Positions 1-8,735 are shown, counted from the stretch's first letter. The stretch is DNA of 64,000 bases from Comamonas badia DSM 17552 (GCF_000484635.1 NZ_AXVM01000003.1:62001-126000), one strand, 5' to 3'. Notes: generated by a model not told the origin, from the sequence alone. Made by a program: numbers and translations.

Positions 1-1052
1 AGCAGCTCGCGCGAGACGTTCAGCGGCAGGTCGCTCGAATCGATCACGCCCTTGACGAAGCGCAGGTAGGCCGGCATCAGCGCCTCGGCGTCGTCCATGA
101 TGAACACGCGCTTGACGTACAGCTTGATGCCCGCGTGCTTGTCGCGCGTGTACAGATCAAACGGCGCCTTGGCCGGCACGTACAGAAGCTGCGTGTATTC
201 GGTGTTGCCCTCGACGCGGTTGTGGCTCCAGGTCAGCGGCGGTTCGAAATCGTGCGAGATGGCCTTGTAGAACTCCTCGTATTCCTCGGTGGTGATGTCT
301 TTCTTGGCGCGCGCCCAGAGCGCGTTCGCCTTGTTGACGGCTTCCCACTCGCCGGTCTTGACCATGCTGCCCGGCTCGCCCTCTTTCTCGCCTTCCTTCC
401 ATTCCTCTTTTTCCATGAGGATGGGCAGGCTGATGTGGTCGGAGTATTTGCCGATCACGCTCTTGAGCTTCCAGGCGTTGAGGTATTCGTCGGCGTCGTC
501 CCGCAGATGCAGGGTCACGGCGCTGCCGCGTTCGGCACGGGTGATCGTCTCCACGTCGAAATCGCCCGCGCCGCCGCTGGTCCAGCGCACGCCTTCTTCT
601 GGCTTCATGCCCGCACGGCGGCTCTCGACGGTGATCTTGTCGGCGACGATGAAGCCCGAATAAAAGCCCACGCCGAACTGGCCGATCAACTGGCCCTGCT
701 CGGTCGCATCGGCCTTCTGCTCGGTGGAGAGGCGGCTCAGAAAATCGCGCGTGCCGCTCTTGGCAATGGTGCCCAGGTTGTCGATCGCCTCCTGCGCGCT
801 CATGCCTATGCCGTTGTCGGCAATGGTGATGGTGCGCTTGTCCTTGTCGAACGAGACGCGCACTTCCAGGTTGGGCGCATCCTCGTACAGCGCCGCATCG
901 TTCAAGGCCTCGAAGCGCAGCTTGTCGCAGGCGTCGCTCGCGTTGGAGACCAGCTCGCGCAGGAAGATTTCCTTGTTGGAATACAGCGAATGGGTGACCA
1001 GGTGCAGCAGTTGCGCAACTTCGGCCTGGAAGGAATGGTGTTGTTTGCTCAT
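1..1052 (-). CDS. htpG: HtpG (Hsp90-family) chaperone, 5' part only
   Basis: Cytosolic ATP-dependent chaperone of the GHKL family. The first ~350 residues are present and the gene runs off the left edge, so roughly the last 45% of a normal ~630-residue HtpG is missing. Seen: N-terminal [19 protein letters not shown], the ATP-site motif DNGIGM near residue 79, the lid motif [11 protein letters not shown] near residue 124, and the start of the middle domain. The ATG lies ~75 nt downstream of a sigma-32-like promoter. The upstream neighbour on the same strand (DHH protein) ends about 200 bases away, so htpG is probably its own transcription unit. Family assignment is certain. Confidence 0.97.
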   Translation of the reverse strand, partial: MSKQHHSFQAEVAQLLHLVTHSLYSNKEIFLRELVSNASDACDKLRFEALNDAALYEDAPNLEVRVSFDKDKRTITIADNGIGMSAQEAIDNLGTIAKSGTRDFLSRLSTEQKADATEQGQLIGQFGVGFYSGFIVADKITVESRRAGMKPEEGVRWTSGGAGDFDVETITRAERGSAVTLHLRDDADEYLNAWKLKSVIGKYSDHISLPILMEKEEWKEGEKEGEPGSMVKTGEWEAVNKANALWARAKKDITTEEYEEFYKAISHDFEPPLTWSHNRVEGNTEYTQLLYVPAKAPFDLYTRDKHAGIKLYVKRVFIMDDAEALMPAYLRFVKGVIDSSDLPLNVSREL

Positions 1053-1133
1053 GGACGATAAGGCTGAAAGAACCACACAAAGGCGCCCGGTGCGGCCGCA
1101 ATGCTGCAGTCAACCGGGCACGGCGAGTGGCAG

Positions 1134-1159
1134 ATAGGGGCGTCCTGCGTGATTTCAAC
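1134..1159 (-). promoter_or_regulatory. Candidate sigma-32 (heat-shock) promoter of htpG
   Basis: On the minus strand GTTGAAA (1153-1159) is followed after 12 bases by CCCCTAT (1134-1140) and then CT. The known RpoH consensus is CTTGAAA, 11-16 bases, CCCCATNT, so each box has one mismatch. It would give a leader of about 75 nt before htpG. Seen in sequence; RpoH dependence is inferred from the gene and the match. Confidence 0.7.
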
Positions 1160-1194
1160 GGCAGGCATGCCGGAGACGGGCCCATCAAGAATTC

Positions 1195-1245
1195 ATAAAA
1201 ACAATAGCTTATACCGCACGCCACACAAGCGCCAAAGCCATTTTT
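1195..1245 (+). repeat. ATAGCT-type interspersed repeat, copy A
   Basis: Contains ATAGCT at 1204-1209, an AAGCGC half-hairpin and a CCATTTTT end. It resembles copies at 6785, 12136, 26693, 30312 and 45850 in order of parts rather than strict identity. It lies between the DHH gene and the htpG promoter. Confidence 0.5.
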
Positions 1246-1255
1246 CCCTGAATTT

Positions 1256-2188
1256 TCAGCCATCCTGATGGATGCGTGCCATCAATTCACCCAGCACCCT
1301 GTCGGCCTGGTCGTTGGCGATCTGGCAGGTGCCGGCGGCCTCATGGCCGCCACCGCCGTATTCCAGCATCAGGCGGCCGATGTTGGTCTTGCTGGAGCGG
1401 TTCAGGATGGACTTGCCGGTGGCGAAAACGGTGTTCTGCTGCTTCAGACCCCACATCACATGGATGGAGATGTTGGCCGTCGGGAACAGCGCGTAGATGG
1501 TGAAGCGGTTGGTCGCCCAGATGGCCGGCTCCTGGCGCAGGTCCAGCACCACCAGGTTGCCGTGCTGGCGGACGCAGCGCATGATCTGCTGGCGCGCGCG
1601 CCCGGCCTGATCGTGATAGAGCTGCACGCGTTCCTGCACGTCGGGCAGCTGCAGGAGCTGCGCAATGCCGTGGCCGCGGCAGTGCTCGATCAAATCCATC
1701 ATGAGCTGGTAGTTGCTCACGCGGAATTCACGAAAGCGCCCCAGGCCGGTGCGCGAATCCATCAGATAGTCGAGCAGCACCCAGCCCTGCGGATCGAGGA
1801 TTTCCTCGCGCGTGAAGCGGGCGGCATCGGCCTTGTCCACGGCCGCCATCATCTCGTCGCTCACGCGCGGGAAGGCCGCCTTGCCGCCGTAGTAGTTGTA
1901 GACCACGCGCGCCGCCGACGGTGCGTGCGGGTCGATGACGTAGTTGCCCGGCCGCTCCTGGTTGCGCTCGGCCTCGGAGGCATGGTGGTCGAACACCAGG
2001 TGCGCGCCGGGCACATAGGGAAGATTGGTCGTGATGTCCCGCTCCGTGATGGGAATCCTGCCGTCCTGCATGTCCTTGGGATGAACGAACAGGATGTCAT
2101 CGATGAGGTTGAGCTCCTTGAGCAGCACCGCGCAGACAAGGCCGTCAAAGTCGCTGCGGGTCACGAGGCGGTATTGCTTTTCCGGCAT
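1256..2188 (-). CDS. DHH-family phosphoesterase
   Basis: 310-residue protein of the RecJ/NrnA/exopolyphosphatase superfamily, which uses Mn2+ to hydrolyse phosphodiester or phosphoanhydride bonds. Seen: DFDGLVCAVLL near residue 14 (DxDG metal motif), VFDHHASEAE near residue 65 (the DHH motif), and the DHHA1-type glycine motif GGGGHEAAGT near residue 276. A good AGGAG lies upstream of the ATG. It is the last gene of the leftward gspA-gspB-crp run, 34 bases after crp. The substrate cannot be read from sequence: nano-RNA, cyclic dinucleotide and polyphosphate are all possible. No CBS or DRTGG domain is attached. Confidence 0.85.
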   Translation of the reverse strand: MPEKQYRLVTRSDFDGLVCAVLLKELNLIDDILFVHPKDMQDGRIPITERDITTNLPYVPGAHLVFDHHASEAERNQERPGNYVIDPHAPSAARVVYNYYGGKAAFPRVSDEMMAAVDKADAARFTREEILDPQGWVLLDYLMDSRTGLGRFREFRVSNYQLMMDLIEHCRGHGIAQLLQLPDVQERVQLYHDQAGRARQQIMRCVRQHGNLVVLDLRQEPAIWATNRFTIYALFPTANISIHVMWGLKQQNTVFATGKSILNRSSKTNIGRLMLEYGGGGHEAAGTCQIANDQADRVLGELMARIHQDG

Positions 2189-2222
2189 GGCAAGGTCTCC
2201 TTGCCGTCATTGTGCGGCAGAT

Positions 2223-2966
2223 TCAGCGCGCGCCGCCACGCCTGCGCGCGGGCAGCTGCCATGGCGCGCGCAGCGCCTGCACATCCAGCACGCGCAGGCC
2301 GCCGTATTCCACACGGATCACGCCCTGTGCCTGCAGCACCGCCAGCGCCTCGTTGACGCGCTGGCGCGAGAGGCCGACCAGGTAGGCCAGCTCCTGCTGC
2401 GTGATGCGCAGCAGATTGCGCACGCCCGGATAGAGCACGGGGTTGCACAGCGTCGCCAGGCTCAGGGCGACGCGCGCCTCCGGACTGTGCAGACGATCGA
2501 TTTCACGCCCCACGACGAACTGGCCCACACGCTCATTGAGCTGGCTCATGATGAAGCGGTTGAAGCCGATCGAGTGGTCCAGCAGCCAGTGGAACGTGGC
2601 TAGCGGCAGCCCCGCCACCAGGCCTTTGCGCAAGGCCTGCACGTTGTAGCGGTAGGGCTCGCGCTTGAGCGCCGTGCCCTCGCCAAACCAGCCGCCGGGC
2701 GGCAGGCCGATGATGGTGACGGCATCACCATGGACATTGTCTATGGTCATCTTGAGCAGGCCCTCGACGACGCCGAACCAGAAGGTCACGGGCTTGCCGG
2801 TGCGGCAGACGTAGTCGCCGGGCAAGGCCTCGCCCACCACGATGCCGGCGATGGCGCGCTCGCGATGCTCCATCTCCAGTGACGCTACCCAGGGGATATC
2901 GGCCAGCTCATGCGCCGAAGGCGGACGCCTGCGCCGGTAGATCGGTGATTCGCCCGCCACGCTCAC
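2223..2966 (-). CDS. Crp/Fnr-family transcriptional regulator
   Basis: 247 residues. An N-terminal cyclic-nucleotide-binding-like beta barrel (about residues 25-140, with GDYVCRTGKP and GLPPGGWFGEG) is followed by a winged HTH near residues 185-225 (ITQQELAYLVGLSRQRVNEA). There is no N-terminal cysteine cluster, so it is not an oxygen-sensing FNR; the ligand is unknown. The start is GTG, and its first bases form a GTGA overlap with the stop of gspB, so translation is probably coupled. Co-transcription with GspA/GspB is unusual for a Crp-type protein and suggests a shared signal, which is inference. Confidence 0.87.
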   Translation of the reverse strand: MSVAGESPIYRRRRPPSAHELADIPWVASLEMEHRERAIAGIVVGEALPGDYVCRTGKPVTFWFGVVEGLLKMTIDNVHGDAVTIIGLPPGGWFGEGTALKREPYRYNVQALRKGLVAGLPLATFHWLLDHSIGFNRFIMSQLNERVGQFVVGREIDRLHSPEARVALSLATLCNPVLYPGVRNLLRITQQELAYLVGLSRQRVNEALAVLQAQGVIRVEYGGLRVLDVQALRAPWQLPARRRGGAR

Positions 2967-3658
2967 TCCGACGCCAGGGCGATACGGTAGCCGCGGAACG
3001 TCCAGATCGTGCGCCCAGGCTCTATGCGCTCCAGCACCAGCCCCGCCACCGCGCTGTCGCCCTCATGCAGCACCTGGCCGTTGACGATGGCCATGCGCAG
3101 CCTGGCGCTGGCCGACCAGGTGATGCCCGCCAGATGCAGCTTGGGCAAATCGGCCCGCACCGAGGCAGGCAGATCAGCCGCAGCGAACACCGGCCCCGGC
3201 GCCGGCTCCCTGGCGGGTGCGGGCGCCGTCTTGGCGGCGGGCTTTTCAGGCTTTGCCTCCGCCTTCCTTGCCTTGGCCGCTGCCGCGGCGGACGGCTGCG
3301 CCCGCTTGTGCGGTGGAGAAGGCGCTTGCGCCGATCGCCCGGCAGCACGCGGCGGTTCTTCGGCCGGCACTGCTGGCGCGGGCAGTTCGGGCGGCGCGGC
3401 GATGGCGGCCACCGGCGCTGCGGCGGCCGGCGCGGGGCGCGGCGGCTCTGGGCGCTGCAGCCACCAGAGGACGGCGGCAACGGCGGCGGCCAATGCGAAC
3501 GCGGCCCAGCCCCACAGCCAACGCGAGGCGCGCTGGCCCTCGGAAAGGGCTGGCGGCAGCGGCACTGCCAGCGCCGATGAAGGGGCATGCAAGGAGGGTA
3601 CCTTGCCGCGGTGGCGCTCCTGCTCGGCACGGCGCAAGGCGTCGAGGATGGTGGACAT
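2963..3658 (-). CDS. gspB: GspB-like type II secretion assembly protein
   Basis: 231 residues. Starts with the typical MSTILDALRRAEQERHRG, then a single membrane helix (about residues 46-70, rich in A/W), a long Ala/Pro/Lys-rich periplasmic linker, and a C-terminal ~70-residue domain (LPKLHLAGITWS ... VLHEGD ... LVLERIEPG) matching the GspB/ExeB/PulB family. In characterised systems GspA and GspB form an inner-membrane complex that helps insert the GspD secretin ring through peptidoglycan. It is 6 bases after gspA. No other T2SS gene is in the window. Confidence 0.88.
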   Translation of the reverse strand: MSTILDALRRAEQERHRGKVPSLHAPSSALAVPLPPALSEGQRASRWLWGWAAFALAAAVAAVLWWLQRPEPPRPAPAAAAPVAAIAAPPELPAPAVPAEEPPRAAGRSAQAPSPPHKRAQPSAAAAAKARKAEAKPEKPAAKTAPAPAREPAPGPVFAAADLPASVRADLPKLHLAGITWSASARLRMAIVNGQVLHEGDSAVAGLVLERIEPGRTIWTFRGYRIALASE

Positions 3659-3664
3659 GGTGGA

Positions 3665-4690
3665 TCAACGCTCCTTGCCAGCGCCGGCCGATGCCCGCGC
3701 AGGCGCTTGCGCCGCGCCGGAATCTGAAGGGGGTGCGGCCCCTTGCATCCGTGTCAGCGGCCCCGACCAATAGGCGGGAAAAGCCAGCAGCGCAGCGACT
3801 GCCACGGCGCCGGCCAGCGCACCCAGCAAGGCCGCGAGCCAGCGGCTGCGCCCGGCCGGCCCTGCGGGCTTGTGGTCAAACACCTCATTCGCCACCCGGG
3901 CGACCAGGCCCGCATCGATGGCCCGCTGCCCCGTCACGTAGGCGGCCAGCAGCGCCCGGTCGCACAGCAGATTGATGCGCCTGGGAATGCCGCCGCAGAG
4001 CCGGTGCACGCGTGCCAGCACCCGCGGCGCAAACGGCAGCGGCCCCTTCCAGCCGGCCACGGTCAGGCGGTGCGCGACGTACTGCGCCGTTTCCGCCCGC
4101 GTGAGCGGTCCGAGGTGGTAGCGCGCAATCACCCGCTGCGCCAGTTGCGTCAACGCCGGCTGCGCCACCAGTTCGCGCAGCTCGGGCTGGCCGATGAGGA
4201 CGATCTGCAACAGCTTCTTCTCATCGGTCTCCAGGTTGGTGAGCAGGCGCAGCTGCTCCAGCACGTCGCCCGAAAGGCTTTGCGCCTCGTCGATGATGAG
4301 CACGGCGTTCCTGCCTGCCGCATGCTGCGCGAGCAGCCAGGCATTGAGCGGATCGACGCACTCCTTGATCGTCGGCCGCGCCGGGTCGCTCGCCGGGTGG
4401 GCGACGCCGAACTCGTCGCAGATCGTGGCCAGCAGCTCCTGCGCGCTGAGCTTGGGGTTGAAGATGTAGGCCGCCGTGCAGTTTTCGGGAATCTGCTGCA
4501 GGAAACAGCGGCACACCGTGGTCTTGCCCGTGCCCACCTCGCCCGTGAGCAGCACGAAACCGCCACCGCCATCCAGGCCATAGAGCAGATGGGCGAGCGC
4601 CTCCCGATGCCGTTCGCTCAGAAAAAGATAGCGCGGATCGGGGGCGATCGAGAACGGCGGGTGCTCAAGGCCGAAGTAGGCGGCGTACAT
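3665..4690 (-). CDS. gspA: GspA/ExeA-like AAA ATPase
   Basis: 341 residues. Starts MYAAYFGLEHPPFSIAPDPR, the standard opening of ExeA-type ATPases. Walker A is GEVGTGKTT near residue 50 and Walker B is AVLIIDEAQSL near residue 127. A single membrane helix lies near residue 290, followed by a short periplasmic tail. The usual C-terminal peptidoglycan-binding domain of long ExeA forms is absent, so this is the short form. First gene of the leftward gspA-gspB-crp-DHH run, divergent from the acyl-CoA synthetase. Confidence 0.9.
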   Translation of the reverse strand: MYAAYFGLEHPPFSIAPDPRYLFLSERHREALAHLLYGLDGGGGFVLLTGEVGTGKTTVCRCFLQQIPENCTAAYIFNPKLSAQELLATICDEFGVAHPASDPARPTIKECVDPLNAWLLAQHAAGRNAVLIIDEAQSLSGDVLEQLRLLTNLETDEKKLLQIVLIGQPELRELVAQPALTQLAQRVIARYHLGPLTRAETAQYVAHRLTVAGWKGPLPFAPRVLARVHRLCGGIPRRINLLCDRALLAAYVTGQRAIDAGLVARVANEVFDHKPAGPAGRSRWLAALLGALAGAVAVAALLAFPAYWSGPLTRMQGAAPPSDSGAAQAPARASAGAGKER

Positions 4691-4738
4691 GGGTCGAGGA
4701 TAGCGGGCCGCCGCCGCCGGGATTTCCGGCAGCCCAAC

Positions 4739-4787
4739 GGGTTTTCCCTAGCCAAGGGAAACCCTTAAATTGTCGTCGAAAAGACAA
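4739..4787. promoter_or_regulatory. Dyad cluster between gspA and the liv operon
   Basis: Two inverted repeats sit in the 159-bp divergent region. GGGTTTTCCCT (4739-4749) pairs with AGGGAAACCC (4755-4764) with one bulge. TTGTC (4770-4774) pairs with GACAA (4783-4787). No convincing -35/-10 pair was found. They are candidate operators for the rightward operon or the gspA promoter; there is no U-tract, so a terminator is less likely. Confidence 0.4.
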
Positions 4788-4849
4788 AATTGCGTCAAAT
4801 CATGCCGCACGATGCGAAGCCATCCACAGGAACGCACCGCACCACCGGC

Positions 4850-6784
4850 ATGACGAGCACCTTCCCCCACCTGCTGCTGCAGCAAGCGCAAGAGCGCCCC
4901 GGCGCGCCCGCGCTGCGCGAGAAGGAATACGGCATCTGGCAGACCTGGAGCTGGCAGGAGGCGGCCGACGACGTGCGCCGCATGGCCTGCGGCCTGGCGG
5001 CGCTGGGCCTGCGCCGCGGCGAGAACCTGGCCTTCATCAGCGGCAACCGGCCCTACTGCTACCTCGGCTTCATCGCCGTGCAGAGCCTGGGCGCGGTGCC
5101 GATCCCGCTGTACCAGGACGCCGTCGCGGCCGAGATGACCTTCGTGCTGCAGGATGCCGAAATCCGCTTTGCCTACGCCGAAGACCAGGAGCAGGTGGAC
5201 AAGCTGCTGGAAATCCGCGAGGCGCATCCGCAGCTGGAAGTCATCATTTACGAAGACCCGCGCGGCCTGCGCCACTACACGCAGCCCGGGCTGATCAGCA
5301 TGGAGCAGTTGCTGGCCAAGGGACGCGAATGGGATGGCGCGCACCCGGACCAGTGGCGGGCGGGCCTGGACCGGCTCACGCCGCAGGACACCTCCATCAT
5401 CCTCTACACCTCCGGCACCACCGGGCGGCCCAAGGGCGTGTGCCTGTCGCACGAGGGCTTCGTGGTGGCGGCCAGGGGCGGGCAGGAAGTGGACAGTCTC
5501 ACGGCCAGCGAGAACATCGTCTCCTACCTGCCGCCGGCCTGGGCGGGCGACCATCTTTTTTCCTACGCGCAGTGGCTTGCCGTGGGCTTCACGATCAACT
5601 GCCCCGAGGACGCGAGCACCGTGGCCATCGATCTGCGCGAGATCGGGCCGACCTACTACTTCGCGCCGCCGCGGATTTTCGAAGGCCTGCTGACCTCGGT
5701 CTCGATCCGCATGGAGGACGCCGCCGCGCCCAAGCGCTGGCTGTTCGAGCGCTGCATGCGGCTGGCCAGGCGGGTCGGCGCAGATCTCCTGGACGGCAAG
5801 AACGTGGGCGCGCTCGACAGGCTCAAGTACCGCGCGGCCGACCTGCTGATCTACGGACCGCTGCGCAACGCCATGGGGCTCTCGCGCATCCGCGTCGCCT
5901 ATACGGCGGGCGCGGCGATCGGCCCGGACCTGTTCCGTTTTTTCCGCTCCATCGGCGTCAACCTCAAGCAGCTCTATGGCTCCACCGAAACCTCGGCCTA
6001 TGTCTGCATCCAGCGCGATCGGCAGGTGGATCTGGCCGCCGTCGGCCAGGCGGCGCCGCATGTACAGGTGCGCATTGCGGACAACGGCGAGGTGCTGGTG
6101 AAAAGCAAGGCGCTGCTCAAGGAGTACTACAAGCGGCCCGACGCCACCGCCGAAGTGCTGGATGCGGAGGGCTGGTTTCACACCGGCGACGCCGGTCTCA
6201 TCGACGCCGCCGGACAGCTGCGCATCATCGACCGCGCCAAGGACGTGGGCAAGCTCGCGGGCGGCGCGATGTTCGCGCCCAACTACCTCGAAAACAAGCT
6301 CAAGTTCTTCCCGCAGATCAAGGAGGCGGTGTGCTTCGGCCACGACCGCGAGCAGGTCTGCGCCTTCGTCAACATCGACTTCGACGCCGTCGGCAACTGG
6401 GCCGAGCGCCAGGGCCTGCCGTATGCGGGCTACGTGGATCTGGCGGGAAAGCCGCAGGTGCTGGAGATGATGCGCGAGTGCATGGCGCAGGTAAACGCGG
6501 ACCTGGCCGCCGAGGAAGGCATGGCCGACACGCAGATCGCGCGCTTCCTGGTGCTGCACAAGGAACTGGACCCGGACGACGACGAACTCACGCGCACGCG
6601 CAAGGTGCGGCGCACCTTCATCGCCGAAAAATACGGCGTGCTGATCGATGCGCTGTACAGCGGCAAGACCGAGCAGTTCATAGAAACCAAGGTGAAGTTC
6701 GAAGACGGGCGCAGCGGCAGCGTCTCGGCCACGCTGAAGGTGCTGGACGCCAAGACCTGGCCCGCCGCAAGGAAAGCCGCATGA
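4850..6784 (+). CDS. AMP-dependent acyl-CoA synthetase (long-chain/FAA1-like)
   Basis: 644 residues from the chosen ATG (MTSTFPHLLLQQAQERPG); an upstream in-frame ATG at 4790 would add 20 residues that do not look like the family. Adenylate-forming enzyme: converts a carboxylic acid, ATP and CoA to acyl-CoA. Seen: P-loop LYTSGTTGRPKG near residue 185, YGSTETSAYV near residue 376, GWFHTGDAG and the hinge IIDRAKDVGK. The C-terminal ~130-residue extension typical of long-chain/FAA1 forms is present. It overlaps livG by ATGA, so it belongs to the importer operon, probably activating the imported acid. Substrate unknown. Confidence 0.88.
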   Translation: MTSTFPHLLLQQAQERPGAPALREKEYGIWQTWSWQEAADDVRRMACGLAALGLRRGENLAFISGNRPYCYLGFIAVQSLGAVPIPLYQDAVAAEMTFVLQDAEIRFAYAEDQEQVDKLLEIREAHPQLEVIIYEDPRGLRHYTQPGLISMEQLLAKGREWDGAHPDQWRAGLDRLTPQDTSIILYTSGTTGRPKGVCLSHEGFVVAARGGQEVDSLTASENIVSYLPPAWAGDHLFSYAQWLAVGFTINCPEDASTVAIDLREIGPTYYFAPPRIFEGLLTSVSIRMEDAAAPKRWLFERCMRLARRVGADLLDGKNVGALDRLKYRAADLLIYGPLRNAMGLSRIRVAYTAGAAIGPDLFRFFRSIGVNLKQLYGSTETSAYVCIQRDRQVDLAAVGQAAPHVQVRIADNGEVLVKSKALLKEYYKRPDATAEVLDAEGWFHTGDAGLIDAAGQLRIIDRAKDVGKLAGGAMFAPNYLENKLKFFPQIKEAVCFGHDREQVCAFVNIDFDAVGNWAERQGLPYAGYVDLAGKPQVLEMMRECMAQVNADLAAEEGMADTQIARFLVLHKELDPDDDELTRTRKVRRTFIAEKYGVLIDALYSGKTEQFIETKVKFEDGRSGSVSATLKVLDAKTWPAARKAA

Positions 6785-7629
6785 GTGAAATTGCTACACC
6801 GATGAGAGCTGACGATACGCACCAGCAAAGCGCTTCAGGTCAAAATAGCCAAAGAAATATCGGCGGCGTGATTCTGCAGGTGCAGAACATCAGCCTGCGC
6901 TTTGGCGGCGTGAACGCGCTCACCGACATCAGCTTCGACGTGCGCGAGCACGAGATCCGCGCCATCATCGGCCCCAACGGCGCCGGCAAGAGCTCGATGC
7001 TCAACTGCATCAACGGCGTGTACACGCCCACCGAAGGCTCGATCACCTTCCGCGGCCAGACCTTCAGCCACATGAACAGCCGCCAGGTAGCCGAGATGGG
7101 CGTGGCGCGCACCTTCCAGAACCTGGCCCTGTTCAAGGGCATGAGCGTGCTGGACAACATCATGACCGGGCGCAACCTGAAGATCAAAAGCAACCTCTTC
7201 CTGCAGGCGCTGCGCTGGGGCCCGGCCGAGCGCGAGGAGATCCGCCACCGCGAATTCGTCGAGCACATCATCGATTTCCTGGAAATCCAGGCGCATCGCA
7301 AGACACCCGTGGGGCAGCTGCCCTACGGTCTTCAGAAACGCGTGGACCTGGGCCGGGCGCTGGCGATGGAGCCGCAGGTGCTGCTGCTCGACGAGCCGAT
7401 GGCGGGCATGAACGTCGAGGAAAAGCAGGACATGAGCCGCTTCATCATCGACGTGAACGACGAGTTCGGCACCACCATCGTGCTGATCGAGCACGACATG
7501 AGCGTGGTGATGGACATCAGCGACCGTGTCGTGGTGCTGGATTACGGCAAGAAGATCGGCGACGGCACGCCCGATGCAGTGCGCGCCAACCCGGACGTGA
7601 TCCGCGCCTATCTGGGCGCAGGACATTGA
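6781..7629 (+). CDS. livG: LivG-type ABC transporter ATPase
   Basis: 282 residues; the nucleotide-binding subunit of a HAAT (branched-chain amino acid/amide) importer. Walker A is GPNGAGKSS near residue 62, Walker B is VLLLDEPMAGM near residue 200, H-loop is LIEHDM. The signature region reads LPYGLQKRVDLGRA, in which the usual SGGQ is LPYGLQ, common in LivG. It overlaps the preceding synthetase by 4 bases. The first ~25 residues (Gln/Ser/Ala-rich, before VILQVQNISLRF) are encoded by an ATAGCT-type repeat and are not part of the normal fold; the true domain starts near residue 30. Confidence 0.92.
   Translation: MSEIATPMRADDTHQQSASGQNSQRNIGGVILQVQNISLRFGGVNALTDISFDVREHEIRAIIGPNGAGKSSMLNCINGVYTPTEGSITFRGQTFSHMNSRQVAEMGVARTFQNLALFKGMSVLDNIMTGRNLKIKSNLFLQALRWGPAEREEIRHREFVEHIIDFLEIQAHRKTPVGQLPYGLQKRVDLGRALAMEPQVLLLDEPMAGMNVEEKQDMSRFIIDVNDEFGTTIVLIEHDMSVVMDISDRVVVLDYGKKIGDGTPDAVRANPDVIRAYLGAGH
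6785..6850 (-). repeat. ATAGCT-type repeat, copy B, inside livG
   Basis: GAAATTGCTAC, AGCT, CGCACCAGCAAAGCGCTT and CAAAAT occur in the order seen in the intergenic copies. It is translated as the N-terminal extension of LivG. The part CCAGCAAAGCGCTT closely matches the copy inside the aminopeptidase at 45850. Confidence 0.5.
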
Positions 7630-7663
7630 GGGGCGATGCCATCGAACGCACAAGGTATTAAAC

Positions 7664-8593
7664 ATGGGCTTTTTTCTCGAAACCCTGATCGGCGGCCTGA
7701 TGGCCGGCATGCTCTACGCCCTGGTGGCGCTGGGCTTCGTGCTGATCTTCAAGGCCTCCGGCGTGTTCAACTTCGCGCAGGGCGCGATGGTGCTGTTCGC
7801 GGCGCTGGCCATGGCGCGCTTTGCCGAATGGCTGCCGCAGTGGACCGGCATCGAAAGCCGCGTCATCGCCAACCTGGCGGCCTTCGCCATCGCCGCCGTC
7901 ATCATGTTCATCGCCGCCTGGCTCATTGAGCGGCTGGTGCTGCGCTACCTGGTGAACCAGGAGGGCACGACGCTCCTGATGGCGACGCTGGGCATCGCCT
8001 ATTTCATGGAGGGCGCGGGCCAGAGCCTGTTCGGCAGCGAGATCTACCGCATCGACATCGGCATGCCCAAGGACCCGGTGCTGATCCTGCAGGACACCTT
8101 CGAGGGCGGCGTGATGGTCAACCCCGAGGACCTGATCGCCGCCGCCATCGGCGCGGTGCTGGTGGCGCTGCTGGCGCTGTTCTTCCAGAAGACCACCACC
8201 GGCCGTGCGCTGCGCGCCGTGGCCGACGACCACCAGGCGGCGCAATCGGTCGGCATTCCGCTCTCGCGCATCTGGGTCATCGTCTGGTGCGTGGCAGGCG
8301 TCGTCGCACTGGTGGCGGGCATGATCTGGGGCAGCAAGCTGGGCGTGCAATTTTCGCTGGCCACGCTGGCGCTGCGCGCGCTGCCTGTGGTGATTCTCGG
8401 CGGCCTCACCTCGGTGCCCGGCGCCATCGTCGGCGGGTTGATCATCGGCGTGGGCGAAAAGCTCTCCGAGGTCTACCTGGGCCCCTTCGTCGGCGGCGGC
8501 ATCGAGATTTGGTTCGCCTACGTGCTCTCGCTCGTGTTCCTGCTGTTCCGGCCGCAAGGACTGTTCGGAGAGAAGATCATTGATCGCGTTTGA
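7664..8593 (+). CDS. livH: LivH-type ABC transporter permease
   Basis: 309 residues; inner-membrane permease with about eight hydrophobic segments, starting MGFFLETLIGGLMAGMLYAL. The family features FNFAQGAMV (near residue 35) and the conserved GGLTSVPGAIVGGL loop near residue 246 are present. It pairs with LivM to form the translocation channel. The ribosome site is weak (AAGG). 34 bases after livG; followed by a 172-bp palindrome-rich gap before livM. Confidence 0.92.
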   Translation: MGFFLETLIGGLMAGMLYALVALGFVLIFKASGVFNFAQGAMVLFAALAMARFAEWLPQWTGIESRVIANLAAFAIAAVIMFIAAWLIERLVLRYLVNQEGTTLLMATLGIAYFMEGAGQSLFGSEIYRIDIGMPKDPVLILQDTFEGGVMVNPEDLIAAAIGAVLVALLALFFQKTTTGRALRAVADDHQAAQSVGIPLSRIWVIVWCVAGVVALVAGMIWGSKLGVQFSLATLALRALPVVILGGLTSVPGAIVGGLIIGVGEKLSEVYLGPFVGGGIEIWFAYVLSLVFLLFRPQGLFGEKIIDRV

Positions 8594-8599
8594 GCTGCC

Positions 8600-8735
8600 G
8601 ATGACCACTCGCTGCGCTCGCATGACCGGGCTTCGCCACGATGACGGAATGACGACGTGCCACTCGTCATGGCGCGAAGCGCCGTCATCGCTGCCGCGCA
8701 GTGGCGCAGTCATGCGCGCGCAGCGAGCAGTCATC
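8600..8735. repeat. Nested palindromic element between livH and livM
   Basis: Outer arms of 27 bases, 8600-8626 and 8709-8735, match at 24 of 27 positions as an inverted repeat. Inside are CGATGACGG (8639-8647) with CCGTCATCG (8682-8690), ATGACGA (8649-8655) with TCGTCAT (8664-8670), and a GGCGC/GCGCC hairpin with a GAA loop (8671-8683). This is REP/BIME-like or a folded MITE-like element; no ORF is inside. Confidence 0.7.

Noticed and set aside
157-1263. Long open frame on the minus strand across htpG reading into the upstream region.
   Set aside because: Shadow frame: Arg/Pro/His-rich translation with no family resemblance, whereas the htpG frame is unmistakable.
4748-6559. 603-residue antisense frame over the acyl-CoA synthetase.
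   Set aside because: No motif, no ribosome site; the plus-strand synthetase has all AMP-binding signatures.
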